The translations under genes were made by a program, and so were the position numbers. Positions 7,972 through 16,807 of a DNA stretch of 64,000 nt are shown here, piece by piece (position 1 is the stretch's first letter; every line of letters starts with the position of its first letter). This DNA comes from Tessaracoccus aquimaris (lineage in GTDB: Bacteria > Actinomycetota > Actinomycetes > Propionibacteriales > Propionibacteriaceae), in assembly GCF_001997345.1 (NCBI RefSeq), contig NZ_CP019606.1, positions 1,798,001 through 1,862,000 on the forward strand, in the 5' to 3' direction. A model generated the notes under the pieces. That model was not told where the DNA came from. It worked only from the letters and a program-made list of their open reading frames with translations, and made no database searches.

Positions 7972-10125
7972 GTGAAGAACAACCGCGTGGTGCGCGTCCT
8001 GATACCCATCGTCCTGGTGGTCGTGTGGCTGATCGGGGCAGGCATCGGGGGCCCGTACTTCGGCCGGGTCAGCGAGGTCGCGCAGAACGATCAGTCGACC
8101 TTCCTCCCGTCGAGCGCGGAGGCCACCAAGGTCGGGCAGCGCTACCTGGATTTCGTCGGCGACGAGGAGATCCCGGCCATCGCCATCTTCACCTCCACCG
8201 AGAAGCTGACCCCAGATCAACTGGAGAAGTTGGGCGCGCTCGCCGAGGACGTGACGGCAACTGAGGGCGTCTCCAGCGCGTCGCCGCTGATCCCCTCGGA
8301 GGATGGGCTGGCCGCGCAGGCCTTCGTCGGGGTCGACACCGACGCGGACCTGGAGGACACCGTCGGCAAGGTCCGCGAGATCATCAAGGCCGACACCCCG
8401 GAGGGCGTCGAGGCCCACATCACCGGCCCCGCTGGGTTCACCAGCGACCTGGTGGAGGCGTTCGCGGGCATCGACGGGCTGCTGCTGATCGTGGCGCTGG
8501 CTCTGGTGCTGGTGATCCTGCTGGTGGTGTACCGCTCGGTGATCCTGCCGTTCGCGGTGCTCGCCACCAGCATGTTCGCGCTGTGCGTCGCCCTGCTCAC
8601 CAACTGGTGGCTCGCCAAGGCCGACATCCTCACGCTCACCGGGCAGACCCAGGGCATCTTGTTCATCCTGGTGATCGGCGCCGCCACCGACTACTCGCTG
8701 CTGTACACCGCGCGCTACTCCGAGGAACTGAAGCGCCACGAGTCGAAGGCCACGGCCACCTGGGCCGCACTCAAGGGCGTCCTCGAGCCGATCACCGCCT
8801 CCGGCGGCACCGTGATCGCCGGCCTGCTGTGCCTACTGCTCAGCGACCTCGGCTCCAACCGCTCGCTCGGCCCCGTCGCCGCCATCGGCATCGTGTTCGC
8901 AATGCTGTCCGCGCTGACGCTGCTGCCCAGCCTGCTGTACCTGCTCGGTCGAGTGGCCTACTGGCCGCGGCGGCCACGCTTCGACCCGAACCGCACCGAC
9001 GAGGAGCAGACCCACACCGGGGTCTACGCCAAGGCGGGCGCCTTCGTGGCGAAGCGGCCGCGCACCGTCTGGGTGGTGTGCACGCTCCTGCTCGCCGCTG
9101 GTGCCGCGTTCGTGCCGACCTTGAAGGCCGACGGCGTTCCCCCGAGCGAGTTTGTGCTCGGCTACTCGGACGCCCGTGACGGGCAGCAGAAGTTGGGCGA
9201 GCACTTCCCTGGAGGCTCCGGCTCCCCGGCCTACGTGCTGACCGGCGAGGACTCGCTGCAGCAGGTCGCAGACACGCTGCTCGCCAACGACGGCGTGGCG
9301 TCGGTCAGCGTCGTGGCCGCCGACTCCCCCTCCGGATCGGCCGGGGTGACGGCCGACGGCATCCAGGCGTTCGGCCCGCCCGGCACTCCCGCGCCCGCGC
9401 CGACGGTCAGCGAGGGTCAGGTGATGCTGCTCGCGACCCTTGCCGACGCGGCCGACAGCGACGCGGCGATCGACACGGTCGTCGAACTTCGTGAGACGTT
9501 GGCGGGGACCGCCGAGATCGGCGGCACGACCGCGACCGACCTCGACACCCGCACCACGTCCGAACGCGACCGCACGCTGATCATCCCGATCGTGCTGGCC
9601 GTGATCCTGGTCATCCTGATCGCGCTGCTGCGCTCGGTGCTCGCCCCGGTGCTGCTGATCGCCACGACCGCGCTCAGCTTCGGCACGGCCATGGGCACCG
9701 CCGCCATCGTGTTCAACCACATCCTCGACTTCCCTGGCGCCGACCCGTCGGTGCCGCTGTACGGGTTCGTCTTCCTGGTGGCGCTCGGCATCGACTACAA
9801 CATCTTCCTGATGACGAGGGTGCGGGAGGAGTCGATGCGGCACGGAACCCGCGACGGCGTGCTGCGCGGCCTGGCCGTGACGGGCGGCGTGATCACCTCT
9901 GCAGGCATCGTGCTGGCGGCGACCTTCGCGGCGCTCGCGGTGATCCCGATCCTGTTCCTGGCCCAGTTGGCCTTCATCGTGGCCTTCGGGGTGCTGCTCG
10001 ACACGTTCCTGGTGCGCACCCTGCTTGTCCCGGCACTTGTCTACGACATCGGCCCGGCCGTGTGGTGGCCGTCGAAGCTCCGCAAGGTCACCGGCGATAA
10101 GCCGCGCCACGCGGAAGCTGAGTGA
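7972..10125 (+). CDS. MMPL family transporter (RND superfamily)
   Basis: 717 residues starting at a GTG. Two repeats each have one membrane helix, a large extracytoplasmic loop and a block of five or six helices, about twelve helices in all. Family motifs are GAATDYSLLYTARY in the first half and GIDYNIFLMTRV in the second, carrying the Asp/Tyr pairs used for proton relay. In mycobacteria these proteins export lipids and envelope precursors; in other actinobacteria the cargo is mostly unknown. The gene is alone between the glnA terminator and a convergent gene one base away from its stop. No TetR regulator is adjacent. Confidence 0.9.
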   Translation: MKNNRVVRVLIPIVLVVVWLIGAGIGGPYFGRVSEVAQNDQSTFLPSSAEATKVGQRYLDFVGDEEIPAIAIFTSTEKLTPDQLEKLGALAEDVTATEGVSSASPLIPSEDGLAAQAFVGVDTDADLEDTVGKVREIIKADTPEGVEAHITGPAGFTSDLVEAFAGIDGLLLIVALALVLVILLVVYRSVILPFAVLATSMFALCVALLTNWWLAKADILTLTGQTQGILFILVIGAATDYSLLYTARYSEELKRHESKATATWAALKGVLEPITASGGTVIAGLLCLLLSDLGSNRSLGPVAAIGIVFAMLSALTLLPSLLYLLGRVAYWPRRPRFDPNRTDEEQTHTGVYAKAGAFVAKRPRTVWVVCTLLLAAGAAFVPTLKADGVPPSEFVLGYSDARDGQQKLGEHFPGGSGSPAYVLTGEDSLQQVADTLLANDGVASVSVVAADSPSGSAGVTADGIQAFGPPGTPAPAPTVSEGQVMLLATLADAADSDAAIDTVVELRETLAGTAEIGGTTATDLDTRTTSERDRTLIIPIVLAVILVILIALLRSVLAPVLLIATTALSFGTAMGTAAIVFNHILDFPGADPSVPLYGFVFLVALGIDYNIFLMTRVREESMRHGTRDGVLRGLAVTGGVITSAGIVLAATFAALAVIPILFLAQLAFIVAFGVLLDTFLVRTLLVPALVYDIGPAVWWPSKLRKVTGDKPRHAEAE

Positions 10126-10126
10126 G

Positions 10127-10429
10127 CTACTTCTTCTCGCAGGCGATGCCGTCCTTGTCGCGGTCCAGGCCCTTGTTGTACTTCATGGCCTGCGCGTAGA
10201 GGCTGTCGGACTTCTTGAAGTTCTTGACGCCGTTCTTGATGGCCTTGCCCTTGGAATCGCGGTCGACGGCCTTCGCCTTCCCGACCCCGTGGGAGTACTT
10301 CTTGTTCAGGGCCGTGCAGTTCGTGGTCCAGGCTGGCTTGGTCGCCGCCTCAGCGGTCGTGGGGGCGATGGTGCCCGCGCCGATGAGGGTCGCCGCGAGG
10401 GCGAGGACGATCGTTCGTCGAATGTGCAT
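10127..10429 (-). CDS. Secreted excalibur calcium-binding domain protein
   Basis: 100 residues. A Sec signal peptide (about residues 1-28, ending TAEA) precedes a mature part that ends in DRDKDGIACEKK. This is the excalibur motif, in which DxDxDGxxCE resembles an EF-hand loop, with a partner cysteine in TNCTALNKKY. Excalibur domains occur in secreted nucleases and cell-surface proteins. Here the domain stands alone, so its job is unknown; surface calcium binding is inferred from the motif. The gene is convergent with the MMPL gene, with one base between the stops. Confidence 0.85.
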   Translation of the reverse strand: MHIRRTIVLALAATLIGAGTIAPTTAEAATKPAWTTNCTALNKKYSHGVGKAKAVDRDSKGKAIKNGVKNFKKSDSLYAQAMKYNKGLDRDKDGIACEKK

Positions 10430-10480
10430 GCGCGATCATCCCACATCCGGACGGGGCGCGGCGGTGCGTAAGCTGAGCCC

Positions 10481-11458
10481 ATGATCCGAGGCATTGTCGT
10501 CAGCGAAACCGGTGTCGAACTCAAGGAGCTCGACGAAGCCTTCCTGGGGGACGGGGACGTCGTGGTCGACGTCGTCTACTCCGACCTCAACTACAAGGAC
10601 GCGCTCGCGGTGACAGGCAAGCCAGGGGTCGTACGCACACTGCCGCTGGTGGCGGGCATCGACCTGGTCGGCAGGGTCGTCGAGTCGGGCGACCCGCGCT
10701 GGCAGGCGGGCGACTGGATCGTGCAGAACGGCGCCGGCCTCTCCGAGACGAAGAACGGCGGCTTCGCGACCCGGGCACGCCTCGACGCGAAACTCGCCGT
10801 CGGCGTGCCCGACGGGCTCTCCCCCGAGTCGGTCGCGGCACTCGGCACCGCCGGCTACACCGCGGCCCTGTCGGTGCTGCGGATCGTCAGCGAGGGCGTG
10901 CTGCCAAGCGACGGCCCCGTGCTCGTCACCGGCGCAACCGGAGGGGTCGGCTCGATCGCCACCATGCTGCTGGCAACCGCGGGCTTCGACGTGCACGCGT
11001 CGACCGGGAGGGTCGACAGGTTCGGCGACTACCTGCAGAGCCTCGGTGCGACCGAGGTGGTGCCCCGCTCCGACCTCGAGGGCCGCGGAAAGCCGCTGCA
11101 GAAGGCGCAGTACGCGGGCGTCGTCGACTCGGTCGGCGGCGAGGTGCTCGCCAACGCGATCGCCAGGACGCTGCCCAACGGCACCGTGACCGCCTGCGGG
11201 CTAGCGGGCTCGATCGCCCTTCCCTCGACGGTGATGCCCTTCATCCTGCGCGGCGTCACGCTCGCGGGCATCGACTCGGTGTGGGCCCCGCTCGAGGACC
11301 GCGCCGACGCGTGGCGGCTGCTCGCCAAGGGCATCGACGTCGACCAACTCGACCTGATGACGAGCCGCGTCACGCTCGACGAGGTCATCGCGGCCGGGCA
11401 GCAACTGCTCGACGGCGAGCGCCACGGCCGCACGCTCGTCACCATCGGCGGCGACTAA
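10481..11458 (+). CDS. acuI: Acrylyl-CoA reductase-like quinone oxidoreductase (YhdH/AcuI family)
   Basis: 325 residues of the zinc-free medium-chain dehydrogenase type. Seen: YSDLNYKDALAVTGKPG near the start, GIDLVGRV, the Rossmann motif VTGATGGVGSIA at about residues 150-161, and the family ending with GERHGRTLVTI. YhdH/AcuI members reduce acrylyl-CoA to propionyl-CoA with NADPH, which detoxifies acrylate. The zinc-binding residues of alcohol dehydrogenases are absent, as expected. It is not clearly in an operon; the fur operator follows about 20 bases after its stop. The family assignment is firm, the exact substrate less so. Confidence 0.85.
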   Translation: MIRGIVVSETGVELKELDEAFLGDGDVVVDVVYSDLNYKDALAVTGKPGVVRTLPLVAGIDLVGRVVESGDPRWQAGDWIVQNGAGLSETKNGGFATRARLDAKLAVGVPDGLSPESVAALGTAGYTAALSVLRIVSEGVLPSDGPVLVTGATGGVGSIATMLLATAGFDVHASTGRVDRFGDYLQSLGATEVVPRSDLEGRGKPLQKAQYAGVVDSVGGEVLANAIARTLPNGTVTACGLAGSIALPSTVMPFILRGVTLAGIDSVWAPLEDRADAWRLLAKGIDVDQLDLMTSRVTLDEVIAAGQQLLDGERHGRTLVTIGGD

Positions 11459-11477
11459 AACCAGAAGCTTTCCATAA

Positions 11478-11506
11478 CTGGAGTAATTCCAGATAGCTGC
11501 TAGTCT
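11478..11506 (+). promoter_or_regulatory. Fur-type operator and promoter of fur-katA, leaderless start
   Basis: The inverted repeat CTGGAGTAATTCCAG (11478-11492, 5-bp arms around 5 bases) sits in an AT-richer patch and covers the expected -35 position. A -10 element TAGTCT (11501-11506) lies 7 bases before the ATG at 11514, so transcription should begin at or next to the start codon. Autoregulation through such a site is the known arrangement for actinobacterial FurA/CatR next to catalase genes. Confidence 0.65.
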
Positions 11507-11513
11507 TGGCCAC

Positions 11514-11944
11514 ATGGATCAGGACTGGCAAGGCGTGTTGCGTGGCGCGAACCTACGCGTCACCGCGGGCCGCCTCGCCGTCCTCGGCGCGCTCGCCGAG
11601 CACCCCCACTCGGGCGTCGGCGAGCTGGCGGCAGCGGTGCGGGCCCGAACGGGCAGCGCCTCGACGCAGGCGGTCTACGACATGCTCGCCGCCCTGCACG
11701 AGGCGCGGATCATCCGCCGCGTCGAGCCTGCCGGGCGACCGCCGCGCTACGAACTCCAGACCGGTGACAACCACCACCACCTGATGTGCCGATCCTGCGG
11801 CGCGATGCACGACGTCGCCTGCGCGGTCGGGCACTCCCCCTGTTTGTCCCCAGCAACGACCTGGGCTTCGTCGTCGACGAGGCAGAGGTCATCTACTGGG
11901 GGCTGTGTGCACAGTGCAACGAACCTGACGAGAGGAATACATGA
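11514..11944 (+). CDS. furA: Fur-family (FurA/CatR-like) peroxide-responsive repressor; frameshifted
   Basis: The first part gives a winged-helix domain ([15 protein letters not shown] onward), the regulatory-site stretch [17 protein letters not shown], then [11 protein letters not shown]. The frame then breaks. Adding one C to the CCCC run at 11848-11851 restores [17 protein letters not shown], then [10 protein letters not shown] and a stop at 11942-11944. The 143-residue product is normal Fur length. [10 protein letters not shown] and the C-x-x-C of LCAQC supply metal-binding residues. The repaired stop overlaps the katA ATG (ATGA), so the two are translationally coupled. It should repress itself and katA until iron-catalysed oxidation by peroxide. 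As written, the frame runs on to 12107 out of register. Confidence 0.85.
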
Positions 11945-13422
11945 GCAACCGCGAAACCATGGGACAGCAGCTACCGACCGGGGCGTCGACGCGCCTCAAC
12001 GGGGCGCCCGTCGAGTCGGACGCGCACTCGTTGACCGTCGGAAACGACGGCCCGATCGTGCTGCACGACGTCCACCTGGTCGAGCAGCTCGCCCACTTCA
12101 ACCGTGAGCGGGTGCCGGAGCGCACCCCGCACGCCAAGGGCTCCGGGGCCTTCGGCACGTTCACGGTGACCGGCGACGTCACCGCCTACACCGCCGCGAC
12201 GCCCTTCCAGCCCGGGGCCGAGACCCCGATGGTCGCCCGCTTCTCCACCGTCGCCGGCGAGCAGGGCTCCCCCGACACCTGGCGCGACGTCCGCGGCTTC
12301 TCTGTGCGCTTCTACTCCACCGCAGGCAACCTCGACATCGTCGGCAACAACACCCCGGTGTTCTTCCTGCGCGATCCCCTGAAGTTCCCGCACTTCATCC
12401 GTTCGCAGAAGCGCCTCCCGTCCTCCGGCCTGCGCGACAACACCATGCAGTGGGACTTCTGGACGGCCTCGCCCGAGTCGGCGCACCAGGTGACCTACCT
12501 GATGGGCGACCGCGGCCTGCCGCGCTCCTGGCGGCACATGCACGGCTTCTCCTCGCACACCTACATGTGGATCAACGAGGCGGGCGAGAAGTTCTGGGTC
12601 AAGTACCACTTCCGCACCAACCAGGGCGAGGAGAACCTCACCAACGACGAGGCGCAGGCGCTGGCAGGCTCCGACGCGGACTACCACCGTCGCGACCTGT
12701 ACGAGGCCATCGAGCGGGGCGAGTTCCCGTCCTGGACGCTGAACGTGCAGGTAATGCCCTACGACGAGGCGAACCACTACCGCTTCAACCCGTTCGACCT
12801 GACCAAGACCTGGTCGCACAAGGACTACCCGCTGATCGAGGTCGGCACGATGACGCTGGACAAGAACCCCAGCAACTTCTACGCCCAGATCGAGCAGGCG
12901 GCCTTCTCCCCGTCGAACATGATCCCCGGCACCGGCATCTCGCCGGACAAGATGCTGCTGGCCCGCGTGTTCGCCTACCCGGACGCGCAGCGCGCGCGGA
13001 TCGGCGCGAACTTCCACCAGCTTCCCGTCAACCAGCCCCGCACCGCCGAGTTCAACAACTACGCCGAGCAGGGGCACATGCAGCACCAGCACACGGGCGA
13101 CGCCCCGGTGTACGCGCCCAACAGCTACGGCCGGATGTTCTCCGAGGCGCAGGTGACGGTCGCGGACGGATGGGAGTCCGACGGCGCCCTGGTGCGTGCC
13201 GCCGCGACGCTGCACGCCGAGGACGACGACTTCGGCCAGGCGGGCACGCTCGTGCGTGAGGTCTTCGACGACGCACAGCGCGACCGCTTCGTCGAGACCG
13301 TCTCCGGCGCACTGTCGGGCGTCGCCTCCGACGAGGTCCTCGGGCGCGCCTTCCAGTACTGGAAGAACGTCGACGCCACGACCGGCCAGCGGATCGAGGA
13401 CACGGTCCGAGCCGCCAACTGA
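11941..13422 (+). CDS. katA: Monofunctional haem catalase (clade of small-subunit catalases)
   Basis: 493 residues, small-subunit size. The catalytic His is in [18 protein letters not shown], the catalytic Asn in [14 protein letters not shown], and the proximal haem-ligand Tyr in [14 protein letters not shown] near residue 345. It decomposes hydrogen peroxide in the cytoplasm. Its start overlaps the stop of the repaired fur gene. It is followed by a strong terminator, so fur-katA forms a two-gene unit under the operator upstream of fur. Confidence 0.97.
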   Translation: MSNRETMGQQLPTGASTRLNGAPVESDAHSLTVGNDGPIVLHDVHLVEQLAHFNRERVPERTPHAKGSGAFGTFTVTGDVTAYTAATPFQPGAETPMVARFSTVAGEQGSPDTWRDVRGFSVRFYSTAGNLDIVGNNTPVFFLRDPLKFPHFIRSQKRLPSSGLRDNTMQWDFWTASPESAHQVTYLMGDRGLPRSWRHMHGFSSHTYMWINEAGEKFWVKYHFRTNQGEENLTNDEAQALAGSDADYHRRDLYEAIERGEFPSWTLNVQVMPYDEANHYRFNPFDLTKTWSHKDYPLIEVGTMTLDKNPSNFYAQIEQAAFSPSNMIPGTGISPDKMLLARVFAYPDAQRARIGANFHQLPVNQPRTAEFNNYAEQGHMQHQHTGDAPVYAPNSYGRMFSEAQVTVADGWESDGALVRAAATLHAEDDDFGQAGTLVREVFDDAQRDRFVETVSGALSGVASDEVLGRAFQYWKNVDATTGQRIEDTVRAAN

Positions 13423-13432
13423 CCGACGCCGA

Positions 13433-13464
13433 CGGCCCACCCCTTTTCGGGGGTGGGCCGTTCT
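13433..13464 (+). terminator. Terminator after katA
   Basis: Perfect 11-bp stem CGGCCCACCCC / GGGGTGGGCCG with a six-base T-rich loop, followed by TTCT. It lies between the convergent ends of katA and the riboflavin-type binding-protein gene and could serve both. Confidence 0.8.
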
Positions 13465-13477
13465 GCGTCCCCAGAGG

Positions 13478-14458
13478 TCAGAGCGCGATGTAGGGTTTCG
13501 CCGGGGCCTTCTCGATGACGCCCGCCGCGGTGAGAAACTCGCCCATCCGGCCGAAGGCTGCGGTGTCGACGCGGACGTCGACCTTGCCGTCGCGCAGCCA
13601 CATCTTGGTGGTCGCCTCCAGCACCATGCCCGCCGAGGCGCGCTGGGTCGGGTCGGCAAGCGCCGGCACCTGCTTCGCGGTGGCGTCAAGGGCGGCGTCG
13701 GGATCGTCGATCACGGCCTGCTGAGCGTCGGCCATGGCGGCGGAGATGGCCTTGAGAGTCTCCTTCGGCACCGCCTCGCCGCGCGCGATCAGGCTCGGGC
13801 CGACCAGGTCCGGGTGCTGCGGGTCCGTGACGGGGATGGCCAGAGGGGTCTTGCCGCGCGCCTCAAGTTGAACGAGCTCGTTGTTGCGGAACCCGACGAT
13901 CAGGTCGACCTTGCCCGTCTCGAGGGCGCTGAGCGCCGTGTAGCCGATGTCGACGAGCGTCACGTCGTCCTCGGTGAGGCCCGCCTGGTGGATGGCGCAC
14001 AGCGCCGCGTAGTAGCTGGAGCCGAAGTGGCCTGGGATGCCGAGCCGCTTGCCCGTGAGCATCTCGAGCGCGTTGGGGGGAAGTGTCACGGTGCCGTCGA
14101 GGCCGAGCACGTTGATCGGGTAGGTCTGGTAGCTGGTCGCGAAGGTGCGCAGGTCGTTGCCCCCGGCGCTGGCGACCATCGCCTCGTCGGCGGAGGCGAA
14201 GACGACGTCCTCGTCTCCGCGCAGCAGCGCCCCGAAGACGTCCTCCTGCTCCCCGTGGTGGCGGAGCACCACGTCGACGCCGTGGTCGGAGAAGATGCCT
14301 CGCTCGACGCCGAGGTAGAAGGCGCTGAACTGGACGTTGGGGATGTAGGTGAGCCCGACGGTCAGCTGGCCGGTGGCCGCCGGCTTGGAGCAGCCTGCCA
14401 GTCCCGCGGCGACGCCCGCGAGCAGGGATCCGACGAGCAGCGAGCGTCGATCGATCAT
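13478..14458 (-). CDS. ribY: ABC transporter substrate-binding lipoprotein, probable riboflavin-type (RibY-like)
   Basis: 326 residues. The signal peptide with lipobox LAGC (Cys near residue 22) marks a membrane-anchored binding protein. The body is NMT1/THI5-like: TYIPNVQFSAFYLGVERG, then HHGEQEDVFGALLRGDED and ASADEAMVASA. THI5-like binding proteins bind thiamine precursors or, in the RibY group, riboflavin. An FMN riboswitch lies at the head of this transcription unit (15389-15512), which makes riboflavin or a flavin precursor the best guess. Its ATG overlaps the permease stop (ATGA). The ATG at 14458 gives the correct signal peptide; the longer open frame upstream is the permease region read in another frame. 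Confidence 0.85.
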   Translation of the reverse strand: MIDRRSLLVGSLLAGVAAGLAGCSKPAATGQLTVGLTYIPNVQFSAFYLGVERGIFSDHGVDVVLRHHGEQEDVFGALLRGDEDVVFASADEAMVASAGGNDLRTFATSYQTYPINVLGLDGTVTLPPNALEMLTGKRLGIPGHFGSSYYAALCAIHQAGLTEDDVTLVDIGYTALSALETGKVDLIVGFRNNELVQLEARGKTPLAIPVTDPQHPDLVGPSLIARGEAVPKETLKAISAAMADAQQAVIDDPDAALDATAKQVPALADPTQRASAGMVLEATTKMWLRDGKVDVRVDTAAFGRMGEFLTAAGVIEKAPAKPYIAL

Positions 14459-15276
14459 GATGCTTCTCCTTGGAGACGGTTGACCGCTGCCCGTTCGAGC
14501 AGCGAGATGAGGCCGTAGAGGGCCATGGCGGAAAGCGAGATCCAGGCGACGACGGAGAAGACGGCGGCGGTGTCCGCGGCGTCCCTTGACAGGGTGAGGA
14601 GGGTGCCGAGGCCGGAGCCGCCCATCACGAGTTCGCCGACGACGGCGCCGGTCATGGCGAGCACCACGCCGCCGCGCACACCCGCGAGGATCGCGGGGGC
14701 GGCCATCGGGAACTCGATGTGCCACAGCCGCCGCCAGGCGCCCGCGCCGTCGAGCATCGCGTTTTCGACCACGCGCATGTCGAGCGAACGCAGCCCGACG
14801 ACAGTGGTGGTGACCATCGGGAAGAACGCGACGATGGCGCACAGCACGGCGATGGGGACGGTGCCGTAGCCGATCCACAGCACCAGCAGGGGTGCGATGG
14901 CGACGAGAGGGATGGTCTGGGAGATCGCCACGAACGGCTCCGCGACGGCGGCGAGCACGCGCGAGTGGGAGATCAGGACGCCGAGCGGGATCGCCACGGC
15001 GACCGCGAGCAGCGCCCCGAGGAGCGCCGCGATCAGCGTGGGCGTCAGGTAGCGAGACACGAGGCCGAGGCGCATCTGGTCGGACATCTTGGCCAGCACC
15101 TGGCCCGGCCCGGGAAGCAGGTACGGATCGATCAGGCCGGAGGCGGTGACGGCCCACCACAGCACGAACAGCGCGATGACGGCGCCGAGGCCGATGCCCC
15201 AGCGTCCGGGGAGGGGCCGTGTGCGCGCAGGGTACGCCGACCACAGCCCGAGCCGGGCAGTCAGGTGGCGTCTCAT
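14455..15276 (-). CDS. ribX: ABC transporter permease, probable riboflavin-type (RibX-like)
   Basis: 273 residues from the ATG at 15276, with about six membrane helices. The cytoplasmic EAA loop that docks on the ATPase is MLDGAGAWRRLWHIEFPMA, the usual form in SsuC/TauC/ThiX-type permeases. It is the first gene after the FMN riboswitch and is coupled to the binding-protein gene. No ATPase gene follows or precedes, so the ATP-hydrolysing subunit must come from elsewhere or be shared. An upstream ATG (15411) would add 45 residues without membrane character inside the riboswitch tail, so I rejected it. Confidence 0.85.
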   Translation of the reverse strand: MRRHLTARLGLWSAYPARTRPLPGRWGIGLGAVIALFVLWWAVTASGLIDPYLLPGPGQVLAKMSDQMRLGLVSRYLTPTLIAALLGALLAVAVAIPLGVLISHSRVLAAVAEPFVAISQTIPLVAIAPLLVLWIGYGTVPIAVLCAIVAFFPMVTTTVVGLRSLDMRVVENAMLDGAGAWRRLWHIEFPMAAPAILAGVRGGVVLAMTGAVVGELVMGGSGLGTLLTLSRDAADTAAVFSVVAWISLSAMALYGLISLLERAAVNRLQGEAS

Positions 15277-15367
15277 CCGCGATCCCCGTCCGTCAGTGGT
15301 TCCGGGGTCACGGGTCACCGCGTCCGCTGCATGCGCCGAGGCACGCGGACGCGCCGCGTCGTCGGCA

Positions 15368-15383
15368 CACCACGAACGTGGTG
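15368..15383 (-). promoter_or_regulatory. Hairpin downstream of the FMN riboswitch (expression-platform candidate)
   Basis: Inverted repeat CACCACG / CGTGGTG separated by two bases, so the working stem is about five base pairs with a six-base loop. It starts six bases after the riboswitch on the minus strand. The role is inferred from position only. Confidence 0.35.
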
Positions 15384-15388
15384 GCCGT

Positions 15389-15512
15389 GTTCCTCCCATC
15401 CAGACTCTCACTGTCGGCCTCGGAATTTCACCGAGTCAACCCTTCGGCCCTGAGGCCTCGGGGGTCGCGGACTATCACCGCCGGTTCGGAATTACACCGA
15501 CCCCGGAACACG
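15389..15512 (-). promoter_or_regulatory. FMN riboswitch (RFN element)
   Basis: Read on the minus strand the element has the conserved order of an RFN: TTCCGGGGTCGGTGTAATTC, then GAACCGGCGGTGATAGTCC, GCGACCCCCGAGG, then GGTGAAATTCCGAGGCCGAC and CAGTGAGAGTCTGGATGGGA. The terminal paired segment is GTGTTCCGGGG at one end and GGAACAC at the other. About 110 bases separate it from the permease ATG. A compact hairpin (15368-15383) follows directly and may be part of the expression platform. No U-run follows it, which favours control of translation or factor-dependent termination over intrinsic termination. FMN binding should switch the transporter off. Confidence 0.92.
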
Positions 15513-15525
15513 AAATTGTGATTTC

Positions 15526-15531
15526 ACAGTA
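15526..15531 (-). promoter_or_regulatory. Likely -10 box of the riboswitch transcript
   Basis: On the minus strand the hexamer TACTGT lies about 14 bases before the riboswitch. It overlaps the perfect palindrome TGTGATTTCACA (15517-15528). No convincing -35 is visible. Confidence 0.4.
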
Positions 15532-15610
15532 GCACGCCGCACCCGGGTGCCCTCCGTCCGTTGGCCGCGGTCGGTGACGCCCCAAGCCAGCCGCACTGTA
15601 GGGTCGCCTC

Positions 15611-16807
15611 GTGCACAGCCGCCTCGACCACCGCCACACACTGATCGCCTGTTACGTGGGCTACGTCACGCAGGCGATCGTCAACAACCTCGGCCCGCTG
15701 ATGTTCATCATCTGGCACACCACCTTCGGCATCTCGTTCTCCGCGCTCGGCCTGGTGGTGGCCATCAACTTCGGGCTGCAACTGCTGGTCGATCTCGTCT
15801 CTCCCAAGGCCATCGACGCCGTCGGCTACCGGATCTCCATGGTGGTCGCGCACGTGATGGCCGCCCTGGGCCTCGTCGCGATGGGCATCCTGCCGTTCGC
15901 GCTGTCCAGCCCGATGGTCGGACTGATCGCCGCCATGTGCATCTGCGCCGTCGGCGGCGGGCTCCTGGAGGTGCTCGTCAGCCCTGTCGTCGAGGCGTGC
16001 CCCACGGAGAACAAGGCCTTCCACATGAGCCTTCTTCACTCGTTCTACTGCTGGGGGCACGTCGCGGTCGTGGGGCTCAGCACCGTCGGGTTCCTGGCGC
16101 TCGGCCAGGAGCGCTGGCCTTGGCTGTGCTTCGCGTGGGCCATCGTGCCCGCGCTGAACGCCGTGCTGCTGTGGTTCGTTCCGTACTACTCGCTCGTCGA
16201 GGACGGCGCACCGATGCGCTACCTGGACCTGATGCGCAGGGGCACGTTCTGGCTGCTCGTCGGCCTGATGCTGACGGCGGGCGCCTCCGAGCAGGCGATG
16301 AGCCAGTGGGCCTCCGCTTACGCCCAGGACGGGCTCGGATTGAGCAAGACCGCGGGCGACCTGCTCGGGCCGCTCAGCTTCGCCGCGGCAATGGGCATCG
16401 CCAGGGTCGCGTTCGGCTCGCGGGCGACCGTCGCGAACGTGCGCTCCATCATGACGGGCACCCTGATCGCGTGCGTCGTGGCCTACGCCTTGGCGGCGTT
16501 CAGCCCGCTGGCCTGGATGGGGCTGGTGGGCATCGCGCTCGGCGGCTTCTCCGTCGGGATGCTGTGGCCCGGCACGTTCACGCTGGGCTCCGCGTCCTTC
16601 CCGCGTGGCGGGACGGCGCTGTTCGCGCTGCTCGCGCTTGGAGGGGACGCGGGCTGCGCGATCGGCCCCGCGGCGGTCGGCGCGGCCACCGACGCGTTCG
16701 GCTCGCTGCAGTCTGGCATGGCGGTCGGGATCGTCTTCCCGATCCTGATGCTGATCGGGCTGGCGGCGCTCGGGCGTCGGACGGCGACCGCGCGGGTGGC
16801 CGCCTAG
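15611..16807 (+). CDS. Major facilitator superfamily transporter
   Basis: 398 residues from a GTG, with about twelve hydrophobic segments in two halves. Acidic and polar residues in the helices (IVNNLGPLMFIIW; GDAGCAIGPAAVGAATDAFG) resemble the FucP/sugar-like MFS branch, and the block KAFHMSLLHSFYCWGHV with a conserved His lies mid-protein. The substrate is unknown. It is divergent from the riboflavin-type operon and its stop overlaps that of the convergent glnE gene by 4 bases. Confidence 0.85.
   Translation: MHSRLDHRHTLIACYVGYVTQAIVNNLGPLMFIIWHTTFGISFSALGLVVAINFGLQLLVDLVSPKAIDAVGYRISMVVAHVMAALGLVAMGILPFALSSPMVGLIAAMCICAVGGGLLEVLVSPVVEACPTENKAFHMSLLHSFYCWGHVAVVGLSTVGFLALGQERWPWLCFAWAIVPALNAVLLWFVPYYSLVEDGAPMRYLDLMRRGTFWLLVGLMLTAGASEQAMSQWASAYAQDGLGLSKTAGDLLGPLSFAAAMGIARVAFGSRATVANVRSIMTGTLIACVVAYALAAFSPLAWMGLVGIALGGFSVGMLWPGTFTLGSASFPRGGTALFALLALGGDAGCAIGPAAVGAATDAFGSLQSGMAVGIVFPILMLIGLAALGRRTATARVAA

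Noticed and set aside
6427..8739. 770-residue open frame on the minus strand across glnA and the MMPL gene
   Set aside because: It is antisense to two clear genes, is composed mainly of R, V, H, D and E, and has no domain. Long stop-free antisense frames are normal in DNA this GC-rich.
13478..15244. 588-residue minus frame extending the binding protein upstream
   Set aside because: The extension covers the permease gene out of frame. The lipoprotein signal peptide begins at 14458.
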